Shown piece after piece: positions 25,497 through 33,993 of a stretch of 64,000 nt of DNA; the first letter of the stretch is position 1; the number at the start of each line of letters is the position of its first letter. The translations under genes were made by a program, and so were the position numbers. Source of the stretch: CAVUFH01 sp963740835 (GTDB lineage: Bacteria > Actinomycetota > Acidimicrobiia > IMCC26256 > PALSA-610). Below the pieces are notes generated by a model. The model made no database searches. It saw nothing but the letters and a program-made list of their open reading frames with translations, and was not told the DNA's origin. The stretch covers positions 744,001 to 808,000 of the forward strand of contig CAVUFH010000007.1 of assembly GCA_963740835.1 (NCBI GenBank), in the 5' to 3' direction.

Positions 25497-26765
25497 ATGC
25501 CGATGAAACCTCGGAGCCGATGCTCCGAGCTCCCTGCCCCCGAACGCGTGACCGCCGCCGTGCCTGAACCTTCCGACGAGATCGACGAGGAACACCCGCA
25601 CTCCCGGCGCGCTCGCCTCGCGGCGCGGCGGCGCCGGATCCGCTGGGCCGGGGTGCTGGCGGTCGCGCTGATCGTTGGCGCGGCGGGAACCGTCGCCGCG
25701 TTCGCGTTCACCGACGACGCGCCCACGGGCCCGTCGGCGGCGGTGCTGACGGGCGCCACGAGCGCGGGCAACGGCACCCGGTCGACGTCGACCACGACCA
25801 CTCCCGCCGAGGCGCTGAACGTCCGCCCCCTCTCCCATGACGATCCGCTGCGCCTGTGGATCGGCGGCGACTCGTTGTCGGGCGCGCTCGGGCCGTCGTT
25901 GGGCACTCTCACCGCCGACACCGGAGTCGTCGATTCCTACGTCGACTACAAGGTGTCGAGTGGGCTCATCCCGAGCACGCGCAACTGGCAGGTCTACGCG
26001 CCCCAGCTGATCGAGCAGGAAGATCCCGAAGCGATCGTGTTCATGATCGGCGCCAACGACGCCAACGTCGTCAACTCGGTCGATGCGAACAAGGACGGCA
26101 TCCACGACTGGGAGGTCGACTACCGCGAGCGCGTCGCGAACATGATGGACCTCTTCGTCGGCGGCGAGAAGGACCGCACCGTGATCTGGATCGGGGCGCC
26201 GACGATGCGCGATTCGCAGCGGGACAAGGGTGTGCTCGAGGTCAATCGCGTCATGCGCGAAGAGGCCGAGAAGCGCGGGCCGCACGTCATCTACGTGGAC
26301 GCCTACTCGATGTTCAGTGACGAGAACGGAGAGTACGCCGACCGGCTCGACGTGCCCGTCGGCCCGGATTCGCCGGGCGAGACCGAGAGCGTGCGGGTGC
26401 GCGTCGGCGACGGCGTGCACCTGACCCCGGCCGGCGCCGACTACCTCGCCACATCGGTGTTCTCGCTGCTCGACACGCGCTACCGGCTCACCGCGCAGGC
26501 GGACACCGCCCACCCGATCAACTACACGTTGGTGAAGGGCGGCGAACTGTCGGATTCGAGCCGCAGCGGTACAGGGACGAAGAGCGGGACCAAGAGCGGA
26601 ACGGGTTCGGGCACCGGCACGAAGAAGTCGACCGTGACGACCGCGCCGCACGTCGCGAGCACACCCACGACCCAGGACGCGCCGCCGGCAACGGACGCGC
26701 CGCCGGCGACCGATCCGCCACCCGCGACGGATCCACCGACGCCGCCACCGGGTCAAACGCCGTAG
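25497..26765 (+). CDS. Membrane-anchored SGNH/GDSL hydrolase-like protein (DUF459 type)
   Basis: The 422-residue protein has a basic cytosolic N-terminus (RRARLAARRRRIRW), one membrane helix (about residues 50-72), a Thr/Ser linker and an SGNH-hydrolase domain. The nucleophile block is IGGDSLSGALGPSL, the Asn block MIGANDANV, and the His block DGVHLTPAGADYL. A long Gly/Ser/Thr tail followed by repeated PPATD units (DAPPATDAPPATDPPPATD) ends the protein and should span or cover the cell wall. Acyl- or acetyl-ester hydrolysis on the cell surface is plausible. A TAGGCT -10 at 25446-25451 lies 45 bases upstream. Confidence 0.85.
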   Translation: MPMKPRSRCSELPAPERVTAAVPEPSDEIDEEHPHSRRARLAARRRRIRWAGVLAVALIVGAAGTVAAFAFTDDAPTGPSAAVLTGATSAGNGTRSTSTTTTPAEALNVRPLSHDDPLRLWIGGDSLSGALGPSLGTLTADTGVVDSYVDYKVSSGLIPSTRNWQVYAPQLIEQEDPEAIVFMIGANDANVVNSVDANKDGIHDWEVDYRERVANMMDLFVGGEKDRTVIWIGAPTMRDSQRDKGVLEVNRVMREEAEKRGPHVIYVDAYSMFSDENGEYADRLDVPVGPDSPGETESVRVRVGDGVHLTPAGADYLATSVFSLLDTRYRLTAQADTAHPINYTLVKGGELSDSSRSGTGTKSGTKSGTGSGTGTKKSTVTTAPHVASTPTTQDAPPATDAPPATDPPPATDPPTPPPGQTP

Positions 26766-26796
26766 CGACGCTGTGAGTCGACGGCAGGAGCTGGCC

Positions 26797-26802
26797 TAGC
26801 CT
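26797..26802 (+). promoter_or_regulatory. -10 element (TAGCCT) of the acyl-CoA dehydrogenase at 26810
   Basis: TAGCCT ends seven bases before ATG 26810; no Shine-Dalgarno is seen. Confidence 0.5.
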
Positions 26803-26809
26803 CCCTGCC

Positions 26810-28432
26810 ATGTCGGATCAGCTCTCCGCCGCGCGCGCGGCGGTCGATACTGCGGCCGCCGTCGTCGAACGGGCCGCCCGCAAGCTCGCCGAGGTGTCGG
26901 CCGACGACGGCAAGGTCTCCGTCGCCAAGCTCGACGCGAACCAAGTGCTCGCCTACGACCTCGCGCACGCGGCCGCGGCGGTCGAGGGCTCCAAGGTGAT
27001 GTGCACCTACGCCGCGCACGGCGAGCTCGAGGCGATGCTCGCGTGCGCGTACATCGCGGACGCGGTCTGCGACGTCACCACCCGGATCCTCGGACGCGAG
27101 TCGACGTGGGGCGTGAGCGCGGCAGACCTCGCGCCCGCGCTGCCGTTCGTCGAGGCCCACCGCGCGCCCGAGTTCCTGGACCGGCTCGGCGAGCAGTGCG
27201 CGAAGCACGGATCCGGTCCGAGCCACCTGCCCGACGACTTCGAGCTCGTCGCGGAGACGTTCCGACGCTTCGCCGAGGACAAGATCCGTCCGGTCGCCGA
27301 GCACGTGCACCGGACGAACGCGGACGTGCCCGAAGAGATCATCAGCGGCCTGGCCGAGCTCGGTGGCTTCGGCCTCTCGGTGCCCGAGGAGTACGGCGGC
27401 TGGGCGACCGGCGGCGAGCAGGACTACTTCGGCATGGTGGTCGCGACGGAAGAGCTGTCGCGCGGCTCGCTCGGCATCGGCGGTTCGCTCGTCACCCGGC
27501 CCGAGATCCTCACCCGCGCGCTCGTCGCGGGGGGCACGGAGGAGCAGAAGCAACAGTGGTTGCCGCGCATCGCCACCGGCGAGCTGATGGCCGGGATCAT
27601 GGTGACCGAACCCGACTTCGGCTCCGACGTCGCGGGCGTCAAGGTCACCGCGGTCCCGGTCGAAGGGGGCTGGCTGGTGAACGGCGTGAAGACCTGGGCC
27701 ACGTTCGCGGGGCGGGCCGATGTGCTGATGCTGCTCGCCCGCACCGACGCGGACCGGTCGAAGGGCCACCGCGGTCTGTCGGTGCTCATCGTCGAGAAGC
27801 CGCGCGCCGAGGGCCATGCGTTCCAGTTCGAGGACGGCCGCGGCGGGAGGATGGAGGGCCGCGCGATCGACACGATCGGGTACCGCGGCATGCACTCGTA
27901 CGAGGTGGCGTTCGAAGACTGGTTCGTGCCCGCCGAGAACCTGATCGGCGAGGAGGCCGGGCTCGGCCGTGGCTTCTACCTGCAGATGGCCGGCTTCGAG
28001 AACGGCCGACTCCAGACTGCAGCACGCGCGGTCGGGCTCATGCAGGCCGCGTTCGAAGCCGGGCTCTCGTACGCGCAGGAACGCAAGGTGTTCGGCCGGC
28101 CGGTATTCGACTACCAGTTGTCACGCGTGAAGCTCGCCCGCATGGCCGCGCTGATCCAGGGCGGCCGGCAGTTCTCCTACGACGTGTCGCGCAAGATGGC
28201 GGCCGGTGAAGGCACGCTCGAAGCGTCGATGGTGAAGGCCTACGTGTGCCGCGCCGCGGAGTGGGTCACGCGCGAAGCGATGCAGCTGCACGGCGGTATG
28301 GGGTATGCCGAGGAGTTCCCGGTGTCGCGCTACTTCGTCGACGCGCGCGTCCTCTCGATCTTCGAAGGTGCGGACGAGACGCTCTGCCTGCGCGTCATCG
28401 CTCGCCGCCTCGCCGAGCAAGCGCTCAGCTGA
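26810..28432 (+). CDS. Acyl-CoA dehydrogenase with N-terminal helical extension, methylsuccinyl-CoA dehydrogenase-like
   Basis: The 540-residue protein carries an extra helical domain of about 140 residues (QVLAYDLAHAAAAVEGSKVM and ILGRESTWGV) before a complete acyl-CoA dehydrogenase core. Core marks are VPEEYGGWATGG, IMVTEPDFGSDV, TWATFAGRAD, AQERKVFGRPVFDYQ and SIFEGADETLCLRVIARRL with the catalytic Glu. Size and extension match (2S)-methylsuccinyl-CoA dehydrogenase of the ethylmalonyl-CoA pathway. A CitE-like lyase, the type of enzyme used later in that pathway, lies 1.6 kb downstream. Other pathway genes are not in the window, so the assignment is an inference. Confidence 0.8.
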   Translation: MSDQLSAARAAVDTAAAVVERAARKLAEVSADDGKVSVAKLDANQVLAYDLAHAAAAVEGSKVMCTYAAHGELEAMLACAYIADAVCDVTTRILGRESTWGVSAADLAPALPFVEAHRAPEFLDRLGEQCAKHGSGPSHLPDDFELVAETFRRFAEDKIRPVAEHVHRTNADVPEEIISGLAELGGFGLSVPEEYGGWATGGEQDYFGMVVATEELSRGSLGIGGSLVTRPEILTRALVAGGTEEQKQQWLPRIATGELMAGIMVTEPDFGSDVAGVKVTAVPVEGGWLVNGVKTWATFAGRADVLMLLARTDADRSKGHRGLSVLIVEKPRAEGHAFQFEDGRGGRMEGRAIDTIGYRGMHSYEVAFEDWFVPAENLIGEEAGLGRGFYLQMAGFENGRLQTAARAVGLMQAAFEAGLSYAQERKVFGRPVFDYQLSRVKLARMAALIQGGRQFSYDVSRKMAAGEGTLEASMVKAYVCRAAEWVTREAMQLHGGMGYAEEFPVSRYFVDARVLSIFEGADETLCLRVIARRLAEQALS

Positions 28433-29820
28433 GCCGCGCGAACACCGGCGCTTCCTGGGTCCCGTCCAGGCGTTGCGCCGCGCGCGCCGCGAGGTCGGGA
28501 ACGAAGGGCCCGAGCTCGTCGACGATCGCGCGGGTGTCTGCCGCAAAGCGCGTGACCTCACTCGCGCGCTCGTCGCCGCGCAGTGTCCAGGGTTGCACCC
28601 GCTCGATCTCGCGGTTGACGGCATCCACCTCGGCGACGATGACTCCGGTGGCCGCACGGAGGTCGAAGACGTCGATCGCGTCATCCACCCGTTGCCGCAA
28701 CGCGGGTTTTGGCGACAATCGGCGACCGGATTCGGTACCGGATCGTCGCCAAAACCCGTCATCGAGGCCGACGACGCGTTGCACGAGGTTGCCGACGCCG
28801 TTCGCGAGGTCGCGGTTCGCGGTCTCGACCACGCGGGCTTCGGTGAAGTCAGCCTCGCCGACACGCGGAACTTCGCGCAGCAGCCACCAGCGCAGCGCGT
28901 CGACGCCGAAGCGCGCGACGAGATCGTGCGGGTCGACAGCGTTGCCGAGCGACTTGCCGATCTTCCGGCCATTGGCGGTCACGTAGTCGTGCACGAAGAG
29001 CTCGTCGGGGAGCGGGAGCCCGGCCGACAGGAGGATGGCGGGCCAGATGACCGCGTGGAAACGGACGATCCCCTTGCCGATCACGTGGCGGATCGTCACC
29101 CCGTCCGACCACCAGCCGGCCGGTGCGGCGCTGAGGTAGTTGATGAGCGCGTCGAACCACACGTAGATGATCTGACCCGAGTCGCCCGGTACGGGGATGC
29201 CCCAACCGCGCGCGTGCGCGCGACCTCGACACGCTGATGTCGCGCACGTCGGAGTCGAGGAACGCCAGCACTTCGTTGCGACGCGCCGCGGGAACGATGC
29301 GCAGCTCGTCGGAGGTGATCAACCCACGGATGCGCTTCGCGTAGCGCGAGAGCCGGAAGTACCAGTTCTCCTCCTCGACCCACTCCGGTGGCGCATCGTG
29401 CTCACCGCACGCGCCCTCGACGAACTGCTCGCACCCGTTGCAGTACCAGCCCGCGTAGGGCGCGCGGTACAGGTCGCCGGCCGCCGCGCAGGCGAGCCAG
29501 ATCGCGTCGACCACCGGTAGGTGGCGCGGGTCTGCGCTCGTCCGGATGAAATCGTCGTACGAGACTTCGAGGGTGCCCGCGAGTGCGGCGAACAGCCCGG
29601 CGTTGCGCGCGACGAACGCGGTGACGTCCTCGCCCGCGGCCGCGGCCGCTTGTGCAACCTTCGGAGCGTGCTCGTCGGTGCCGGTGAGGAAGCGCACCGC
29701 CCGACCGCGAGCGCGCGCGTGTCGAGCGATCGCGTCGGTCTGCACGAGCTCGAGCGCGTGACCGAGATGCGGCGGCGCGTTGACGAACGGAATCGCAGTC
29801 GTGATGTAGATCGGGTCCAC
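28425..29820 (-). CDS. metG: Methionine--tRNA ligase (frameshift near 29210)
   Basis: Two frames join into a protein of about 465 residues if two bases are restored at 29205-29214. It charges tRNA-Met. The class I signature HIGH is PHLGHAL near residue 17, the KMSKS loop is RKIGKSLGN, and one zinc-type CNGC pair is present near residue 124. The frame breaks after DISVSRSRARAR and resumes with GWGIPVPGDSGQ. The break falls in a (CG)n run. GTG 29820 is the start, with AGGAGG five bases upstream, but that ribosome site is inside a hairpin. A palindromic element encodes the linker before the anticodon domain. Its last eight bases overlap the convergent gene at 26810. Confidence 0.88.
28703..28758. 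repeat. Palindromic element inside metG
   Basis: CGGGTTTTGGCGAC (28703-28716) and GTCGCCAAAACCCG (28745-28758) are perfect 14-bp inverted arms around a 28-base loop. The element is read in frame and encodes the linker between the catalytic and anticodon-binding parts (GFWRRSGTESGRRLSPKP). The T4/A4 blocks are unlike the surrounding coding DNA. Confidence 0.75.
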
Positions 29821-29857
29821 GGTGTCCTCCTGGGGCCGCCACGGCGGCGGAGGACAC
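29821..29857 (-). promoter_or_regulatory. metG leader hairpin that pairs the Shine-Dalgarno
   Basis: On the transcript GUGUCCUCC (29857-29849) is exactly complementary to GGAGGACAC (29830-29822), which contains the ribosome site AGGAGG of metG. Six further base pairs (GCCGCC/GGCGGC) close the stem top, with a four-base bulge. The start GTG follows by one base. Initiation should be blocked while this stem is formed. Confidence 0.7.
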
Positions 29858-29984
29858 TCCCTGGCCTCTACGAAGGCCTGTGCGAACCCCGGCGCGTGGC
29901 GGGGTTCGATGCGTGCGTGCGCGTCAGAGCCCCGTGGGGCTCATCATTCGCGTCGACGCCGGGCTGTTCACGGGCACGAGGATA
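29858..29984 (-). promoter_or_regulatory. metG 5' leader with three further stem-loops and a -10 element
   Basis: In transcript order: TATCCT at 29984-29979 is a candidate -10. GAGCCCC/GGGGCTC pair at 29927-29942. GAACCCCG/CGGGGTTC pair at 29884-29907. GGCCT/AGGCC pair at 29863-29878. The last is directly before the ribosome-site hairpin. No T-box consensus (TGGNACCGCG) is seen. Confidence 0.5.
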
Positions 29985-30013
29985 CCGGGACGGCAAGCCG
30001 GGCCGGTCCGATT

Positions 30014-30077
30014 TTTCAGCTGCAGCGAGTTTCAGCTGCAGCGAGTTTCAGCTGCAGCGAGCTTCAGCTGCGGCGCA
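30014..30077. repeat. 16-bp tandem repeat, 3.5-4 copies, across the CitE-like stop codon
   Basis: The unit TTTCAGCTGCAGCGAG is perfect at 30014-30029, 30030-30045 and 30046-30061; an imperfect fourth copy (30062 onward) contains the last codons and TGA of the CitE-like gene. Each unit holds the palindrome GCTGCAGC. It separates the CitE-like gene from the metG leader. Confidence 0.9.
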
Positions 30078-30996
30078 TCCCGGCGCGCTCGCCGCGCGTG
30101 ACGAACTTGTTCGCCATCTTCCGGCTCGCCTCGTCGATCATCTCGTCGCCGAACATCACCGCACCCTTGCGGTCGCCTTCGGTGGTGGCCTTCTCGTAGG
30201 CCTCGAGGATGTCGAACGCGCGGTCGAACTGCTCCTGCGTCGGCGTGAACACCTCGTTGATGACCGTCACCTGATCGGGGTGGAGCGCCCACTTGCCGTC
30301 GAAGCCGAGGATGCGGCAACGCATCGAGTAGTCGCGCAGCGCGTCGAGCTCGCGGATCTTGAGGAAGGGGCCGTCGATCACCTGCAAGCCGTTGGCACGA
30401 CCGGCCATGAGGATCTTCGAGAACACGTAGTGGAAGTGGTCGCCGGGGTACTCGGGGATCTGCACGCCACCGGTGAGCACGGGCATCTCGGTGGAGGCGG
30501 CGAAGTCGGCCGGCCCGAAGATGATCGTCTCCAGGCGGTCGCTCGCGGCGCAGATCTCCTCGACGTTGATCAGGCCCTGCGCGGTTTCGATCTGCGCCTC
30601 GATACCGACACGCGACTCGCGCCCGGTGGTCTTCTCGATCTGTGTGAGCAGCATGTCGAGCGCCTGGACCTCTGCCGCGGTCTGCACCTTCGGCAGCATC
30701 AGCTCATCGAGCCGCTCCGACGCGCCTTCGACGATCGCGATCACGTCGCGGTAGGTCCACTCGGTGTCCCACGCGTTGACGCGCACGCACAGGACCGTCT
30801 CGCCCCAGTCCTGCTCGTTGATCGCCTGCACGATCTTGTCGCGCGCCGCCGGCTTCTCGAGCGGTGCCACGGCGTCCTCGAGATCGAGGAACACCATGTC
30901 GGCGCCGAGCCCGGGGGCCTTGGCGAGCATCTTCTCGCTCGAGCCGGGCACCGAGAGGCAGGAACGACGGGGAAGATTGCGAGAACGTTCGGACAT
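30064..30996 (-). CDS. HpcH/HpaI aldolase / citrate lyase beta-like (malyl-CoA lyase type)
   Basis: The 310-residue TIM-barrel protein has SCLSVPGSSEKMLAKA, the metal-binding region MVFLDLEDAVAP, an Arg in VRVNAWDT, the acidic ligands GIEAQIETAQGL and IIFGPADFAAS, and FDGKWALHPDQV near the C-terminus. CitE-like enzymes of this type cleave or condense malyl-CoA, methylmalyl-CoA or citramalyl-CoA with Mg2+. With the methylsuccinyl-CoA-dehydrogenase-like gene nearby, an ethylmalonyl-CoA pathway role is possible. ATG 30996 lies seven bases after TACGCT. The stop is embedded in a tandem repeat. Confidence 0.9.
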   Translation of the reverse strand: MSERSRNLPRRSCLSVPGSSEKMLAKAPGLGADMVFLDLEDAVAPLEKPAARDKIVQAINEQDWGETVLCVRVNAWDTEWTYRDVIAIVEGASERLDELMLPKVQTAAEVQALDMLLTQIEKTTGRESRVGIEAQIETAQGLINVEEICAASDRLETIIFGPADFAASTEMPVLTGGVQIPEYPGDHFHYVFSKILMAGRANGLQVIDGPFLKIRELDALRDYSMRCRILGFDGKWALHPDQVTVINEVFTPTQEQFDRAFDILEAYEKATTEGDRKGAVMFGDEMIDEASRKMANKFVTRGERAGMRRS

Positions 30997-31003
30997 GCGC
31001 AGA

Positions 31004-31009
31004 AGCGTA
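31004..31009 (-). promoter_or_regulatory. -10 element (TACGCT) of the CitE-like gene
   Basis: On the minus strand TACGCT ends seven bases before ATG 30996; the start lacks a Shine-Dalgarno. Confidence 0.5.
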
Positions 31010-31131
31010 CGGCGGGGCGACACTGCCTCTCCATTCGCTTTGGGCAGTTGGTCGCATTGCGCAGGTGATCGCGCTGCGGATGGGAAACTGCAGTCCTTCC
31101 AGGTCCATTTTCGAAACGGGCGTGAACACCC

Positions 31132-33166
31132 TTGTTTGGTCGACTGCTGCGCATCGGGCTGGCGCTCCTGACGGTGAGCACGGCCGGCATCGTCCCCACG
31201 CAACCGGCCGGCGCGGCGGCGATCGAGGGACTGCGCTACGAGAGCCACACGAGCTACACGGTCGACCCCGGCGCGGCCGCGGTCCACGTCGTTCTCGATG
31301 CGACGATCACCAACCAGCAGCCCGACCGCCGCACGGCCGACGGCGTGCTGCACTACTTCTTCCCGACTACAGCGGTCCCGGTACTCGCCGAAGCCACCAA
31401 CTTCGCGGCGACGCGCGCGGACGGCCGCCCGCTGACGGTCCACCGCGAGACCGAGGGCGACGATCAGTTCGCGGTCGCGGTCGTCGACCTCGTGCCCGAC
31501 TTGGACTATGGGCAGACGGCGCAGTTCCGGCTCACCTACGACCTCCCGCACCTCCCGCCGCGTTCGGCCGGCTTCACTCGGGTGAACGCCGCGTTCGCGA
31601 CCTTCGCCGCGTTCGGCTACGGAGATCCCGGGCTCACAAGCTTCGAGATCCGGGTCCCCGACGGCTTCAAGGTGGAGTTCACCGGCGCCGACCTGAAGAA
31701 GGACGAGGTCGACGGGATGCAACGGTTGACGAGCGGCGCGCTCGACGACCCCGACAACACGTTCGCCGTCGTCGCAGCGCGCCACGACGACGGTCTGCTG
31801 ACCCGCCCGTTGGAGCTCGACTCGCACAAGATCGTGATCCGCGCCTGGCCGGACGATCCGGCGTGGGGCGCGTTCGTCGAGCAGAAGCTGACGAACGGGA
31901 TCCCCGCGATGGAGTCCCTCGTCGGCTTGCCGTGGCCGCATCCCGACGACGAGCTGTCGATCGTCGAGGCCGCCAGCCCGTACATCTACGGCTACGCGGG
32001 CTGGTTCCTTCCCGAAACGAACAGCATCGAAGTCGGTGACGACCTCGACCCGCGCGTCATCCTGCACGAGCTCAGTCACCTGTGGTTCAACAACCGGCTG
32101 TTCGTCGAACGCTGGATCAGTGAAGCGTTCGCCGAGACGTATGCGGCCCACACTCTCGCGGCGATCGGCGAGCCGGTACCGGCTCCCGATCCGGTGCGCG
32201 CCGACAGCCCGGCCGCGCTGGCGCTCGCGGCGTGGGACGACCCGAGTTTCACAGAGGACAACACCGCCGAACGCGAGGAGTACGGCTACAACACGTCGTT
32301 CTTCGTCGTGAACAGCGTCGCCGGTGAGATCGGCATGGACGCGATGCGGAAGGTTGTCGCCGCGACGGAGAAGCGGTCGATCGCGTACCAGGGCGACGGA
32401 AAACCGGAAGGTGTCGTGACCCGGGTCGACTCGCGCCGGCTCCTCGACCTGATGCAACAACTCGGCGGGTCGACGGCAGCTCCCCCATTGTTCGGGCAAT
32501 ACGTGCTGCGACCAGAGGACGCGGCGCGGCTGCCGGCCCGGGCGGGCGCTCGCGACCAGTACGCGGTGCTCGTCGCCGCGGGCGCGGGCTGGAGTCCGCC
32601 ATATCCGGTGCGCGCCGCAATGAGCGACTGGGACTTCGACGCCGCGACGACCCGGATGCAGGCGGCAACCGCGATCCTCGCGACCGCGCGACGATCTCGC
32701 GACCAAGGCCAAGGCGCTGGACCTCGCGGTGCCCCGCGCGTTCGAGCGCCAGTACGAGAAAGGCAAGTCGCTGGCCGACATCGCCGAGACCGGCACCGCG
32801 CTCGTGGGCGCGACGCGCGCGATCGCGTCCGCGCAGGCAGCGGTGGACCGAGATCAGAACGTGATCGAGCGCATCGGCGCGCTCGGATCCGCCGCCGACG
32901 ATGCGCTGCACGACGCCCGCAAGGACTTCGCGGCCGGCGACGCCCGAGGCGCGATCGCCTCTGCCCACCGAGCCGTTGCCGACGTCGACGGCGCCGGCAC
33001 CGCCGGCGCGCAACGCGCGGGCGTCGCGGTGGGCGTCGTCGTGCTCGCGGCCGCCGCGATCTCCCTCGGCCGCCGGCGCCGTCGGGTGCGGGAGGCCATG
33101 CGGCAGCCCGACCCAGAGCCCCAGACAACCGCGCCCGCGCAGGAACCGTGGACGTCGACGCCGTAG
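31132..33166 (+). CDS. Exported membrane-anchored M1-type metallopeptidase (frameshift near 32688)
   Basis: Joined across 32684-32692, the protein has about 678 residues: signal peptide (IGLALLTVSTAGIVPTQPAG), a beta-rich N-terminal domain, a gluzincin catalytic domain, a helical C-terminal part and a final membrane helix (GVAVGVVVLAAAAISLG) followed by RRRRR. The zinc site is HELSH followed after 18 residues by the third ligand Glu (WISEAFAE), the M1 aminopeptidase spacing. GAMEN is not obvious, so substrate specificity may differ. The reading frame shifts after AILATAR and continues with DDLATKAK. Start TTG 31132 is uncertain; a GTG at 31122 lies out of frame. The stop overlaps the next gene by 19 bp. 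Confidence 0.78.
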
Positions 33167-33984
33167 TGCGCGCGATCGGCGGCCTCACGCTCGTCGGGCG
33201 GCCGCAGGGCGGCGTCTCCGGGGCGGTGTTCAACGTGCGTGATGGCAACGGCCGCACACTCGTCCTCAAGCTCGCGGGTGGCGATCTCGACGTCGAGCGC
33301 GCCGCCGCGACGTGCGCCCGCCTGCGCCGGCGCGGCTATCCCGCGCCGGTGGTCGTCCAAACCGGCCGGTCCGGCGCGGTCGACTACATCCTCTCGGAAG
33401 CACTGCCCGGCGAGCCGATGACACCGACCACGCTCGCGCGCCTCCCGCAACTGCTCGCGCTGGTCGACGTGCAGCGCGGCATCGGCGTGCCGAGCGATTC
33501 GCCCTGGATCGCCGCGCTCGTCTCCAGCGTCGTCGAAGGTCGCGTCGGCTACTGCGATCAGGAGCCGCTCCGGACGCGCTCCGACGAGACCCGCGCGCTG
33601 CTCGACCGCCTTCTGCGGATCGCGTCTGCCGCCGACGACTTCGATGTGCCGGTCGACGACATCGTGCATTTCGACTTCTCGCACGCGAACGTGCTGTCGG
33701 TCGACGGCGAGATCATCTCTGGCGTCATCGATTGGGAGGCCACGACGACCGGCGATGCAGCCTTCGATCTCGTCACGCATGCGCTCTACACCTATGACCT
33801 CGACGCCCGCGACGCGCTGCTCGCGGCGGCGGCCGGACGCACGGATCCGCGCGTCCTCCCCCTCTACGCCGCACACATGGTGCTGCGACAGGTCAGCTGG
33901 TCGCTGCGCAACGCCGACGACTTCACGACCCGGTGGTGGCTGGATCTCGGGACCGCCCTGCTCGACGCGGTCGCCGCTGGGTAG
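33148..33984 (+). CDS. APH-family phosphotransferase
   Basis: The 278-residue kinase-fold protein starts at GTG 33148 inside the end of the peptidase gene. ATP-lobe residues are in GVSGAVFNV and LVLKLAGG, the catalytic loop is IVHFDFSHANVLSVDG (Asp and Asn present, the usual HGD being HFD), and the metal-binding Asp is in GVIDWEA. Aminoglycoside kinase-like proteins of this type phosphorylate small molecules; the substrate is unknown. It is coupled by overlap to the peptidase and followed nine bases later by the MBL gene. Confidence 0.82.
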   Translation: MDVDAVVRAIGGLTLVGRPQGGVSGAVFNVRDGNGRTLVLKLAGGDLDVERAAATCARLRRRGYPAPVVVQTGRSGAVDYILSEALPGEPMTPTTLARLPQLLALVDVQRGIGVPSDSPWIAALVSSVVEGRVGYCDQEPLRTRSDETRALLDRLLRIASAADDFDVPVDDIVHFDFSHANVLSVDGEIISGVIDWEATTTGDAAFDLVTHALYTYDLDARDALLAAAAGRTDPRVLPLYAAHMVLRQVSWSLRNADDFTTRWWLDLGTALLDAVAAG

Positions 33985-33987
33985 GGT
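33982..33987 (+). promoter_or_regulatory. -10 element (TAGGGT) of the MBL gene at 33994
   Basis: TAGGGT ends six bases before ATG 33994 and overlaps the stop codon of the APH gene, suggesting an independent leaderless transcript. Confidence 0.55.
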
Positions 33988-33993
33988 CGAACG

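Noticed and set aside
29884..29942. GGTTCGAT-like arm and stems in the metG leader as a tRNA gene
   Set aside because: No acceptor stem, anticodon arm or D arm can be drawn around it; the stems fit a leader RNA better.
31132..33984. Single 950-residue fusion of peptidase and APH kinase
   Set aside because: The continuous frame exists only because of the break near 32688; the true peptidase frame stops at 33166 and the kinase has its own GTG at 33148.
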